Assembly: GCA_003241685.1 (NCBI GenBank)
Contig: QFPJ01000009.1
Coordinates: forward strand, 20,597 to 84,596
Length of the DNA stretch: 64,000 nucleotides
Direction: 5' to 3'
Source of the DNA: Sphingopyxis macrogoltabida
GTDB taxonomy: Bacteria; Pseudomonadota; Alphaproteobacteria; Sphingomonadales; Sphingomonadaceae
How positions within the stretch are numbered: the first letter of the stretch is position 1; each line of letters starts with the position of its first letter. The position numbers and the translations under genes were made by a program. The notes under the pieces are model-generated. The model worked only from the letters and a program-made list of their open reading frames with translations, was not told the origin of the DNA and did no database searches. Shown here one piece after another: positions 34,677 through 42,938 of the stretch.

Positions 34677-35566
34677 GGGGGCGTCCGGCGCCATCGTGCC
34701 GGACGTGGGGCCGCCGCCTGTCGGCGGCGTTCCTGCCATTGCTGCTCGCGGCTTGCGGTCCCAAGGACATCGGTCCGCCGGCGCGGCCCGCCATGTGGCT
34801 GGTCGAAGATGATGATACGCGCATCTTCCTGCTCGGCACGATGCACGCCCTGCCGCGCGGAACCGACTGGCAGACCGGCGCGGTCGCGGGCGCGATCGAC
34901 GCCGCCGACGAACTGGTGATGGAATTGTCGCCGCGCGAACTGGCCGCCGCCGGGCCGATGTTCACCGCCCTGGCCCCGCGCAGCGAGCCGCTGGCGGTCG
35001 ACGACCGTCTGCCGCCCGACGCCCTCGCCCGCTATCGCGCGCTGGACGCCGACATCGACGGCGACGCGCTCGACGACTGGGCGATCATGGTGCTGATGGG
35101 GCAGCGCGCGGCACAGAAAGCGCGCCTGTCGCCCGCCGACGGTGTCGAAACCGGCCTGCGCGCGCGCTTCGAGGCGACCGACAAACCGATATCGGGACTG
35201 GAAACCGCGCGCAGCCAGTTGATGCTGTTCGAAACGCTGGATGCCGCGACGCAGCGCGCGCTGCTGATCCGCGCGGCAAGCCATGCCGACCGCGCGCCCG
35301 AGGAGATCAAGCGCCTGACCGCCGCCTGGGCACGCGGCGACGTGGCGACGCTGGAGGCGATCATCAACGAGGACGTCGACGCCGTCCCCGCGGCGCGCAG
35401 GGCGATCATCACCGACCGCAACCGGGCGTGGAGCGACTGGGCCGCGCGGCGCATGGAAAAGCCCGGCACCGTGATGATGGCCGTCGGCGCCGGGCACCTG
35501 ATCGGCGACGACGGCGTTCCCGCGATGCTGGGGGCGCAGGGTTACAAGGTGACGCGGGTGCAGTAG
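34673..35566 (+). CDS. TraB/GumN family lipoprotein (copy 2)
   Basis: A 297-residue paralogue of the previous gene, with the same motifs: TRIFLLGTMHALPRGTDW, DELVMELSPREL, KPISGLETARSQLMLFETL, DRNRAWSDWAARRMEKPGT and VMMAVGAGHLIGDDGVPAML. It has a lipoprotein signal (LPLLLAACGPKD). The ATG overlaps the upstream stop as ATGA, so the pair is co-translated and may form a heterodimer or process related envelope substrates. The two copies are clearly diverged, which argues against a recent duplication. Confidence 0.88.
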   Translation: MRGRPAPSCRTWGRRLSAAFLPLLLAACGPKDIGPPARPAMWLVEDDDTRIFLLGTMHALPRGTDWQTGAVAGAIDAADELVMELSPRELAAAGPMFTALAPRSEPLAVDDRLPPDALARYRALDADIDGDALDDWAIMVLMGQRAAQKARLSPADGVETGLRARFEATDKPISGLETARSQLMLFETLDAATQRALLIRAASHADRAPEEIKRLTAAWARGDVATLEAIINEDVDAVPAARRAIITDRNRAWSDWAARRMEKPGTVMMAVGAGHLIGDDGVPAMLGAQGYKVTRVQ

Positions 35567-35623
35567 CGGGGCGGCTGGCCGGCTTTTGGGGTGGGAAGCG
35601 GACGTTCCGAACGCTCCCTCTTT

Positions 35624-35707
35624 CCGCTCGTGTCGAGCGAAGTCGAGACACCCATCGATGTAACGCCCAGCCGGACGGGCATCTCGACTTCGCTCGATGC
35701 GAACGGG
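35624..35707. repeat. Intergenic palindrome, family B (copy 2)
   Basis: CGTGTCGAGCGAAGTCGAGA near the left end is the inverted partner of TCTCGACTTCGCTCGATGCG near the right end, with GCCCAGCCGGACGGGC as an inner stem. It begins about 60 bp after the TraB/GumN pair and is directly followed by a family A element. Confidence 0.78.
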
Positions 35708-35742
35708 ATAGGAAGGGCTGTTTTCGGTCGTTGCCTGCCCGT

Positions 35743-35815
35743 CGTCATTCCGGACTTGATCCGGAATCCACAGCCGCACCGCCGTCATGGATCCCGGATC
35801 ACGTCCGGGGTGACG
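35743..35815. repeat. Paired intergenic palindrome, family A (copy 3)
   Basis: CGTCATTCCGGACTTGATCC with GGAATCCA is followed by TGGATCCCGGATCACGTCCG with GGGTGACG, its near-exact inverse. With the family B copy and the hairpin at 35921 it accounts for most of the 452-bp gene-free gap 35567-36018. The remaining stretch around 35820-35910 shows no gene or motif that I can identify. Confidence 0.82.
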
Positions 35816-35920
35816 ACGCGATATATGTCGCGTTTCGGGCGTTTTCTGGCGCTCCCGCTTTTGTCATTCCCGCGCATGGGGCCGACCAGCATCGCTGGAA
35901 AGCCGTCGGCCAGCACGAAG

Positions 35921-35952
35921 TCCGCCCCCGGGCCCATGTCCCCGGGGGCGGA
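35921..35952 (-). terminator. Strong hairpin downstream of katG
   Basis: TCCGCCCCCGGG at 35921-35932 pairs perfectly over 12 bp with CCCGGGGGCGGA at 35941-35952, with an 8-base loop. It lies about 66 bases past the katG stop in the direction of katG transcription. No T-run follows, so it is a likely 3' end or stability structure rather than a textbook terminator. Confidence 0.5.
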
Positions 35953-36018
35953 TCGCGACCCGTCGTCTTTCTGTCCGTCGCCGGCCCCGCGGCATGATGC
36001 GCGGCCGGCGGCGGCCGA

Positions 36019-38214
36019 TCAGGCGAGGTCGAACCGGTCGGCGTTCATCACCTTGGTCCAGGCCCTGACGAAGTCCTTCACGAACTTCTCTTCATGGCCC
36101 GTCTCGGCATAGACTTCGGCGACGGCGCGCAGTTCGGCGTTGGAACCGAAGATCAGGTCGGCGCGGGTGGCGCGCCAGGTTTCGCCGCCGTCCTTGCGAT
36201 CGGTGGCGACATATTCCTGGTCGTCGGACCCTTCGACCGCTTTCCACACATTGGTCATGTCGAGCAGGTTGACGAAATAGTCGTTGGTCAACTGGCCCGA
36301 CCGCTTGGTGAAATGGCCATGGCCACCGTCGCCATGATTGGCGCCCAGCACGCGCAGGCCGCCGACCAGCACCGTCATTTCGGGCACCGACAGGCCGAGC
36401 AGCGACGCGCGGTCGAGCATCATTTCCTCGACCTTCACCGCCAGCTTTTTCTTGCCGACATAATTGCGGAAGGCATCGGCCTCGGGCTCCATCACCGCGA
36501 AGCTGTCGGCGTCGGTCTGGTCATCGGTCGCGTCGCCGCGGCCGCCGGTGAAGGGCACCGCGACGTTGAAGCCCGCGTCCCCGATCGCCTTTTCCAGACC
36601 GACCACGCCGCCGAGGACGATGGCGTCGGCCATCGACAGGCTGCCGCGCAGGCCGTCGAGCGTGTCCAGCACCTTGGCCAGTTGATCGGGTTCGTTGACC
36701 TCCCAATCCTTTTGCGGCGCAAGCCGAACGCGCGCGCCGTTGGCGCCGCCGCGGAAATCGGACTTGCGGAACGTGCTGGCCGAGGCCCAGGCGGCCTTGA
36801 TCAGCTGGCTGACCGTCAGGCCGCTGGCGGCGATCTTGTCCTTCACCGCCCGGACATCGGCGTCCGACGGCATGGTGCCGGCGGGAACCGGATCCTGCCA
36901 GATCAGGTCTTCGGCAGGCACCTCGGGGCCGAGATAGCGGACCTTGGGACCCATGTCGCGGTGGGTCAGCTTGAACCAGGCACGGGCAAAGGCGTCCTTG
37001 AACGCTTCATGGTCATTGCGGAACTTTTCGCTGATCGCGCGGAATTCGGGATCGCGCTTCAACGCCATGTCGGCCGTGGTCATCATCGTGGGAACCTTCA
37101 GGTTCGGATCCCAGGCCGCGGGGGCCATATCCTCTTCCTTCTGGTCGATCGGCTGCCACTGGTTGGCACCCGCGGGCGACTGCACCAGTTCATAGTCATA
37201 GTCGAAGAGCAGGCGGAAATAATTTTCGGTCCATTCGCGCGGCGTGTTGGTCCACGCCCCCTCGATACCGCTGGTGACGGTATGTTCGCCGATGCCGCCG
37301 CTTTCGTGCGTGCTCACCCAGCCGAAGCCCTGCGCGGCCAGATCGCCGCCCGAAGGCGCATTGCCGAGCAGCGATGCGTCGCCATTGCCATGCGCCTTGC
37401 CGAACGTGTGGCCGCCCGCGGTCAGCGCCACCGTCTCCTCCGCGTTCATCGCCATGCGATCGAAGGTTTCCTTCATATCGCGCGCCATGCCTTCATCGTC
37501 GTGCGGATTGCCCTGCGGACCTTCCGGATTGACGTAGATCAGGCCCATCTGGATCGCGGCGAGCGGGCCTTCGATATTCTCGAAACCCTTGCCGGGGTCG
37601 ATGCGCGTCTGCACGCCCTCGTTCACCCATTTGTCCTCGCTGCCCCAATAGATGTCGCGTTCGGGTTCGAACACGTCGGCGCGGCCGCCGCCGAAGCCGA
37701 ACACGGGGCCGCCCATGCTTTCGATCGCGACATTGCCGGTCAGGATGAACAGATCGGCCCAGCTGATCTTGTTGCCGTATTTCTGCTTGATCGGCCACAG
37801 CAGGCGGCGCGCCTTGTCGAGATTGCCGTTGTCCGGCCAGCTGTCGAGCGGGGCGAAACGCTGTTGCCCGCTGTTGGCGCCGCCGCGGCCGTCGGCGGTG
37901 CGATAGGTGCCCGCCGCGTGCCACGCCATGCGGATGAAGAAGGGACCATAATGGCCATAGTCCGCCGGCCACCACGGCTGGCTGTCAGTCATCAGCGCGG
38001 TCAGATCGGCCTTCAGCGCCTGATAGTCGAGCGACTTGAACGCGGCGGCATAGTCGAAATCATCGCCCAGCGGGTTCGACGGCCCATTGGGGTTCAGGAT
38101 TTCGGTCGCCAGCATGTCGGGCCACCAATCCTTGTTGGTGCGGCCGAGCAGCGCGCGCACGCCGCCGGGCTGGTGGACGGGGCAGCCGCCGCCGATGGGG
38201 GTCTGGTCGTTCAT
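36019..38214 (-). CDS. katG: Catalase-peroxidase KatG
   Basis: A 731-residue bifunctional heme catalase-peroxidase. The distal site is RMAWHAAGTYR (Arg95, Trp98, His99), followed by GRGGANSGQQRFAPLDSWPDN. MGLIYVNPEGP supplies the Tyr of the Met-Tyr-Trp adduct and LTAGGHTFGKAHG the proximal His. The C-terminal half repeats the peroxidase fold without heme ligands (AWASASTFRKSDFRGGANGAR). It removes hydrogen peroxide. A GAGGAGAG site precedes the ATG at 38214. Upstream there is a 14-bp tandem repeat; no oxyR gene is adjacent. Confidence 0.96.
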   Translation of the reverse strand: MNDQTPIGGGCPVHQPGGVRALLGRTNKDWWPDMLATEILNPNGPSNPLGDDFDYAAAFKSLDYQALKADLTALMTDSQPWWPADYGHYGPFFIRMAWHAAGTYRTADGRGGANSGQQRFAPLDSWPDNGNLDKARRLLWPIKQKYGNKISWADLFILTGNVAIESMGGPVFGFGGGRADVFEPERDIYWGSEDKWVNEGVQTRIDPGKGFENIEGPLAAIQMGLIYVNPEGPQGNPHDDEGMARDMKETFDRMAMNAEETVALTAGGHTFGKAHGNGDASLLGNAPSGGDLAAQGFGWVSTHESGGIGEHTVTSGIEGAWTNTPREWTENYFRLLFDYDYELVQSPAGANQWQPIDQKEEDMAPAAWDPNLKVPTMMTTADMALKRDPEFRAISEKFRNDHEAFKDAFARAWFKLTHRDMGPKVRYLGPEVPAEDLIWQDPVPAGTMPSDADVRAVKDKIAASGLTVSQLIKAAWASASTFRKSDFRGGANGARVRLAPQKDWEVNEPDQLAKVLDTLDGLRGSLSMADAIVLGGVVGLEKAIGDAGFNVAVPFTGGRGDATDDQTDADSFAVMEPEADAFRNYVGKKKLAVKVEEMMLDRASLLGLSVPEMTVLVGGLRVLGANHGDGGHGHFTKRSGQLTNDYFVNLLDMTNVWKAVEGSDDQEYVATDRKDGGETWRATRADLIFGSNAELRAVAEVYAETGHEEKFVKDFVRAWTKVMNADRFDLA

Positions 38215-38231
38215 GCAGTCTCTCCTCTTAT

Positions 38232-38259
38232 GGTTTGCTATTGGGGGTTTCCTATTGGG
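38232..38259. repeat. 14-bp tandem direct repeat in the katG leader
   Basis: GGTTTGCTATTGGG (38232-38245) is immediately followed by GGTTTCCTATTGGG (38246-38259), with one mismatch. It lies 18-45 bp upstream of the katG start, just before the ribosome site, so a bound protein or RNA could control katG. The rest of the 409-bp gap 38215-38623 shows no gene I can support; it holds the divergent promoters of katG and the small Q/N-rich gene. Confidence 0.7.
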
Positions 38260-38623
38260 ACGTTTCGGCCGCGTCGCGGTTCCGGGCAAAATGGATCGGC
38301 GCGATGACAACAGCATGGCATGGCGACGGCCCGAGCGTCGCAGAGGGCGGGACGGCGCGGGCGGTCGTCGAGTCGATAGCCTCTTCCTTTCCTTCCGACC
38401 GGGAGAGGATAGGCCGGCCGACCCCAATCGACCTAAACGAATAAGATGCACATAGTCATCGAACGAAGCGATCAGCGGCGCCCGGCGTTCCGGGTTGTTG
38501 CCGGGACCGTCGCGAAAGCGGCACGACCCGGCGCCGCATGCGACGAATGGAGCAACATTGGCCGGCGCCGAATGTTTATCCTGTGTCTGCCATCCCCCGT
38601 GACAGACCGAGAGGAGAAGCCAG

Positions 38624-38779
38624 ATGGCGAATAACCAGAACCCCAACCAGCAGAACCCGAACCAGCAGCCGCAGCGCGACGACGAGAAGCGCCGCCAGCA
38701 GGAACAGCAGGACGGCCAGAACCGCCAGCCGGGCAGCGACCAGCAGCGGCGCGACGATCAGGACCGCCAGCAGCGCTGA
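38624..38779 (+). CDS. 51-residue Q/N/D/R-rich disordered small protein
   Basis: ATG at 38624 runs 51 codons to TGA. The protein is almost entirely polar: about a third Gln, with many Asn, Asp and Arg and no aromatic residue or Cys. It contains repeated NPNQQ and RQQ/RRDDQ patterns and is predicted to be intrinsically disordered. A strong GAGGAGAAG ribosome site 5 bases upstream and an intrinsic terminator 41 bp downstream show a complete, independent gene. The function is unknown; hydrophilin-like stress protection is one possibility, suggested only by composition. Confidence 0.72.
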   Translation: MANNQNPNQQNPNQQPQRDDEKRRQQEQQDGQNRQPGSDQQRRDDQDRQQR

Positions 38780-38819
38780 CAGGTCCGATCGGACCCAAAG
38801 GGTTTAAGTCCCAACGAGA

Positions 38820-38854
38820 AAGGGGCCGCCAATCCGGCGGCCCCTTTTCCTTTG
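38820..38854 (+). terminator. Intrinsic terminator after the Q/N-rich gene
   Basis: AAGGGGCCGCC at 38820-38830 pairs perfectly with GGCGGCCCCTT at 38836-38846 around AATCC, followed by TTCCTTT. The complement has an AA-start stem with little T-run on the reverse strand, so it mainly serves the forward gene. It also insulates the convergent TonB receptor gene. Confidence 0.88.
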
Positions 38855-38925
38855 CGGCGATGCTATCCCCGGCGACCGAACAGCCGCGCCGGGAAAACCC
38901 CACTCTCCCGATCAGACTTTCCGGA

Positions 38926-41433
38926 TCAGAATCTTGCCTTGATCGTGCCGCCCCATGTGCGCGGATCGCCCGGCAGGCCGGTGATGAGCCCGGTGTTGCC
39001 CGGGCCGACGAACAGCTGGTCGATGTAATTCTTGTCGAAGACATTGCGCACCCAGGCATAGACCTCGAACCCCCGGTCGGCGCGGAAGCCGGCGCGCAGG
39101 TTCGACAGCGCATAACCCTCCACCCAGGTATAGATGGACGGCGAGGCATTGGACGAAAAGTTCGACCGATAGCTGCCGTCATAGCCCAGATAATATTCCC
39201 CTTCCTCGCCGAACAGCGACGAGGGCGCGTTGACCTCTGCCCCGAAGGAGAAGGCCCATTTGGACACGCCGGGCAGCCGCTGACCCGAAATGTCGCAGTT
39301 CGCCGGGCTGAGCCCGCCGGGGGTGCCGGGCGCGCCGGGCGTCTGGCCGGCGCCTACGGTGGTGCCGCCCGACAGTTCGGGCGGGCACGGCGCATCGACG
39401 AATCGCTTGTATTTGGCGTCGGTATAGGCGCCGTTGAGATAGGCGTTGAACCGGTCGCTGGGACGCACGGAGAAATCCGCCTCCACCCCCTGCGTCCGCA
39501 CCTTGCCCGCATTGGCGAGATAGCCGCGCAGCACGCCGAACTGGCCATTGTTCACATTGGCCTGATAATTTTTGATGTCGGTGCGGAAGATCGACAGGTT
39601 GAACGTGCCTTTGCGATCCCAGAACTCGCTCTTCAGCCCGGCTTCATAATGGTTGACCGATTCCGGCTTGATCGTCGCCGTGCCGAGCAGCGGATTGCCG
39701 GCCGCATCGGTCGGCACGCCATTCTGGTTGATGCCGCCCGATTTGAACGTCTTGGCATAGGTTGCATAGACCAGAACATCGGGCGTGACCTTGTAATTGG
39801 CGGTCAGGTCGTAGCTGAAATTCCAGTCGCTGAAGGTCGGCGAATATTCCTGCGGCGCAAAGACGCCGAGCCGCGCGACCGACACCGGATCGGTCAGCGC
39901 GCGTGTGACCGGGGTGCCGTCGCCCGCGAACACCAGCCGCTGATAATAGCCTTCCTTCTTGTCATAGTTCAGCCGCACGCCGGGCTGGATCGTGAACTGG
40001 TCGGTGATCTTCCAGCTAAGCTGCCCGAAAAGCGCGGCGCTGGTATTCTTCAGATATTGCGTGTTGCGCGCGGTCAGGCCGTCGAGCACCGCCGGGTTGT
40101 TCGCCAGCGCGTTGGACGGGTTGATCGTCCAGCGGCTCGATGCCGATCCGTGCGCTTCGGTCCCCTGCGTGTCGATCCGCTGATAGAAGGCGAAGCCGCC
40201 GAGCACGAAATCGAAGCGGTCGCCGGTGTAATCATAACGCAGTTCCTGTGTATACTGGTTCTGCTGCGAGGGGTTCTGCGACTGGGTGACGATCGGCAGG
40301 CCGGTGAAATCGCGATCATTTTCCGGCAGCCAGTCCCAGTAGCGCCAGGCCGTGATCGACGTCAGCGTCCCTGGCCCCACATCCCATTTGACGCGCAGCG
40401 CGACCCCGCCCAGTTCGTTCCCGGCGTTCAGATTGGCGTCGAGGTCGGACACGCGGTCATAGGGGTTGGTGCTGGGAAAGCTGTAGCCCTGCGCCGCCGC
40501 AAGCGCGGCGAACTGGCGGTTCAGCGGCCGCTGCGTGGCGCCGGTGCGAACAAAGACCGAGCCGCAGCACACCGAATCCTGCTTGTTCCAGTCGCCCGCC
40601 AGCGTCACCGACAGATTGTCGGTCGGTTTCCACAGCAACTGGCCGCGAATGCCGATATTGTCCTGGCTCTGGATCCAGCGATCGGTCGTGACATTATAGA
40701 TGGTGCCGCGCCGGCTGGTCGCCGAAATTGCCACGCGCGCCGCCAGCGTTTCGGACAGAGGCCCCGATATAGCCGCCTTCGCCTGCTGAAAATTGAGGTT
40801 GCCGACGCTGAGTTCGGCCTTGCCTTCGAAATCGAAGGTCGGCTGATTGGTGGTGATGTTCACCGCGCCCGCCGTCGTGTTCTTGCCATAGAGCGTGCCC
40901 TGCGGCCCGCGCAGGATTTCGATCTGTGCCACGTCGAGAAAGTCGAGCGTCGCCGATGCGACACGGGCATAATAGACATCGTCGACATAGATGCCGACGC
41001 CCTGTTCGATGCCGTCGTTGGTCAGCCCGAACGGCGCCCCGATGCCGCGGATGTTCACGGCCGAATTGCGCGGGTTCGACGAATAGAATTGCACCGTCGG
41101 TGCCAGTTGCTGAAGCCGGCCGATGTTGAAGGCCCCGGTGCTGTCGATCTGGTCCCCGCCCACGACCGAAATCGCGATAGGCACATCCTGCGCGGTTTCG
41201 CTGCGGCGGCGCGCGGTGACGACGATTTCATTGCCATAAGCGGCCTGTGCGCCCTGTACGGGTGCGCCCTGTGCGGGCCCGGTCGCGGACGCCGGGTCGG
41301 CGGCATCCTGGCCGGCGGTATCGGCCGCAGCCTCCGTGGCGGCGGCGGGATCGGCCGCCGCGAGCAGCAAGAGCGAGAGCGTCAGCGACGCAGCCGGCAG
41401 ACGCCGGCGCGGATTCGATGGACGAGAGATCAT
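38926..41433 (-). CDS. TonB-dependent receptor
   Basis: An 835-residue outer-membrane receptor. The signal peptide (LPAASLTLSLLLLAAADPAAA) is followed by an Ala/Gly/Gln-rich spacer, a TonB-box-like NEIVVTARRRSETAQDVPIA, a plug with VQFYSSNPRNSAVNIRGIGA and IEILRGPQGTLYGKNTTAGA, and a barrel ending TWGGTIKARF. The GPQGTLYGKNTTAGA plug is typical of the broad sphingomonad receptor family with varied, mostly unknown ligands. A small YezD-family gene precedes it on the same strand, separated by a 17-bp tandem repeat. The start has an AGGAA site. Confidence 0.9.
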   Translation of the reverse strand: MISRPSNPRRRLPAASLTLSLLLLAAADPAAATEAAADTAGQDAADPASATGPAQGAPVQGAQAAYGNEIVVTARRRSETAQDVPIAISVVGGDQIDSTGAFNIGRLQQLAPTVQFYSSNPRNSAVNIRGIGAPFGLTNDGIEQGVGIYVDDVYYARVASATLDFLDVAQIEILRGPQGTLYGKNTTAGAVNITTNQPTFDFEGKAELSVGNLNFQQAKAAISGPLSETLAARVAISATSRRGTIYNVTTDRWIQSQDNIGIRGQLLWKPTDNLSVTLAGDWNKQDSVCCGSVFVRTGATQRPLNRQFAALAAAQGYSFPSTNPYDRVSDLDANLNAGNELGGVALRVKWDVGPGTLTSITAWRYWDWLPENDRDFTGLPIVTQSQNPSQQNQYTQELRYDYTGDRFDFVLGGFAFYQRIDTQGTEAHGSASSRWTINPSNALANNPAVLDGLTARNTQYLKNTSAALFGQLSWKITDQFTIQPGVRLNYDKKEGYYQRLVFAGDGTPVTRALTDPVSVARLGVFAPQEYSPTFSDWNFSYDLTANYKVTPDVLVYATYAKTFKSGGINQNGVPTDAAGNPLLGTATIKPESVNHYEAGLKSEFWDRKGTFNLSIFRTDIKNYQANVNNGQFGVLRGYLANAGKVRTQGVEADFSVRPSDRFNAYLNGAYTDAKYKRFVDAPCPPELSGGTTVGAGQTPGAPGTPGGLSPANCDISGQRLPGVSKWAFSFGAEVNAPSSLFGEEGEYYLGYDGSYRSNFSSNASPSIYTWVEGYALSNLRAGFRADRGFEVYAWVRNVFDKNYIDQLFVGPGNTGLITGLPGDPRTWGGTIKARF

Positions 41434-41487
41434 GACAAATTCCTGTTGCAAGAAAATTTGCCACATCCGGTCGTCCGGTCTGCGACA

Positions 41488-41521
41488 TTGAATAGGCGGA
41501 TTTATTGAATAGGCGGATTTT
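41488..41521. repeat. 17-bp tandem direct repeat upstream of a TonB receptor
   Basis: TTGAATAGGCGGATTTA (41488-41504) is followed directly by TTGAATAGGCGGATTTT (41505-41521). It lies 55-88 bp upstream of the receptor start and between that gene and the YezD-family gene. On the receptor's strand each copy includes TATTCAAT, which resembles a -10 box, so the repeat may duplicate a promoter or operator. Slipped-strand duplication is also possible. Confidence 0.7.
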
Positions 41522-41542
41522 TGCCCCTTCGGGCCTTGGAAA

Positions 41543-41713
41543 TCAGTTCGGGTAGCGGTGCCGTTCGGTCACATCGACCTGTACCAGCCGCCCTTCGTGA
41601 ACGGTCAGCTGGATTGCCCCGAATTTCAATTTTTCGAGCGCGTCGAGCACCGTCTGGACCGCGCGCGGCACCTGATCGGAGCCGCCTTTCGCGGTCTCGC
41701 TGGGGGAGCTCAT
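41543..41713 (-). CDS. YezD/DUF2292-family small protein
   Basis: A 56-residue protein read from the reverse strand: SSPSETAKGGSDQVPRAV, then VLDALEKLKFGAIQLTVHEG and RLVQVDVTERHRYPN. The LKFG[AS]I-x-VHEG(R/K)-V-Q(V/I) core is the YezD (DUF2292) fold, a small unknown-function family I recall near sulfur assimilation genes. A GGAAAGGAATT site precedes the ATG at 41713. It lies immediately upstream of the TonB receptor, in the same direction, which suggests joint regulation, possibly by sulfur supply. Confidence 0.75.
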   Translation of the reverse strand: MSSPSETAKGGSDQVPRAVQTVLDALEKLKFGAIQLTVHEGRLVQVDVTERHRYPN

Positions 41714-41903
41714 GTCAATTCCTTTCCCTGATGGATTCGCTGGCGGAGCATATTACAAGTGATTTGGTAGACAATGATCCTTTTGCTTTCTGCGCCGAAA
41801 GGTTGGGTTGTTGGGCCGAAGCGAATCTGGCGTGCGACGAGCCGATGCAATCCGTCGCCGAACGCATTGCGCCGACGCGTGCGTGCTGGCAAAGGCGCAG
41901 TTA

Positions 41904-42908
41904 ATGAGCAGAATGAACGACCTGATGGCGCGCGGCACCGATCTTCTCGGCAGCGATCATGCCATCCTTTGCGGCGCGATGAGCTGGGTTTCGGAGCGCC
42001 ATCTGGTGAGCGCGATCAGCAACGCGGGCGGGTTCGGCGTGATCGCGTGCGGCGCGATGACGCCCGAACTGCTGGACGCGGAGATTGCGGCGACCAAGAC
42101 GCTGGCCCGGCGCAATTTCGGCGTCAACCTGATCACCATGCATCCGCAGCTGTTCGACCTGATCGACGTGTGCGCACGGCATGGCGTCGGGCATGTCGTG
42201 CTGGCCGGCGGCCTGCCGCCCAAGGGCAGTCTGGAGGCGATCAAGGCGTCCGGCGCCAAGGTCATCTGTTTCGCGCCGACGCTGGCGCTGGCAAAGAAAC
42301 TGTTCCGTTCGGGCGTCGATGCGCTGGTGATCGAGGGTATGGAGGCCGGCGGGCATATCGGCCCCGTGTCGACGAGCGTGCTGGCGCAGGAAATCCTGCC
42401 CGCCCTGTCCGGCGAGGTGCCGATCTTCGTGGCCGGCGGCATCGGGCGCGGCGAAGCAATCGCCGCCTATCTGGAGATGGGCGCATCGGGCGTCCAGCTC
42501 GGCACGCGCTTCGTCTGCGCGACCGAAAGCATCGCCCACCCCAATTTCAAGAAAGCCTTTATCCGCGCATCGGCGCGCGATGCCGTGACGAGCGTCCAGA
42601 TCGACCCGCGCCTGCCCGTCATTCCGGTCCGGGCGCTCAAGAATGCGGGCACCGAAAGCTTTACCGCCAAGCAGCGCGAGGTCGCCAACCTGCTCGACAC
42701 GGGCAGCGTCGACATGGCCGCCGCGCAGCTGGAGATCGAACATTATTGGGCGGGCGCGCTGCGCCGCGCGGTGATCGACGGCGACGTCGAAAACGGATCG
42801 TTAATGGCAGGGCAATCTGTCGGTATGGTAACGTCGGAAGAGAGCGCTGCCGAAATCATCGCATCTCTGGTGCAACAGGCCGAAGCCGCGTTGCACAATC
42901 GGGGTTGA
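41904..42908 (+). CDS. Nitronate monooxygenase (2-nitropropane dioxygenase family)
   Basis: A 334-residue FMN-dependent TIM-barrel protein. Motifs are ILCGAMSWVSERHLVSAISN (N-terminal FMN loop), FGVNLITMHPQLFDLID, VIEGMEAGGHIGPVSTSVLA with the conserved His, VPIFVAGGIGRGEAIAAYLEMGA (phosphate binding) and GVQLGTRFVCATES. The family oxidises alkyl nitronates; FabK-type enoyl-ACP reductases share the fold and cannot be excluded. I chose ATG 41904, with AAAGGCG upstream, over an ATG nine bases later. The gap 41714-41903 is AT-rich and probably holds divergent promoters. Confidence 0.85.
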   Translation: MSRMNDLMARGTDLLGSDHAILCGAMSWVSERHLVSAISNAGGFGVIACGAMTPELLDAEIAATKTLARRNFGVNLITMHPQLFDLIDVCARHGVGHVVLAGGLPPKGSLEAIKASGAKVICFAPTLALAKKLFRSGVDALVIEGMEAGGHIGPVSTSVLAQEILPALSGEVPIFVAGGIGRGEAIAAYLEMGASGVQLGTRFVCATESIAHPNFKKAFIRASARDAVTSVQIDPRLPVIPVRALKNAGTESFTAKQREVANLLDTGSVDMAAAQLEIEHYWAGALRRAVIDGDVENGSLMAGQSVGMVTSEESAAEIIASLVQQAEAALHNRG

Positions 42909-42938
42909 AGCCACATGCAAGTGGCAGGGGAGACTGAA

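Noticed and set aside
36094..38307. Long forward frame opposite katG
   Set aside because: Shadow of the catalase-peroxidase gene, with no family motifs.
38860..41508. Long forward frame opposite the second TonB receptor
   Set aside because: Shadow of the receptor gene; composition biased to Arg, Ala, Gly and Asp.
41714..41903. AT-rich stretch with -35/-10-like hexamers on both strands
   Set aside because: Spacing between candidate boxes (13 bp) is wrong for a sigma-70 promoter, so no specific promoter was called.
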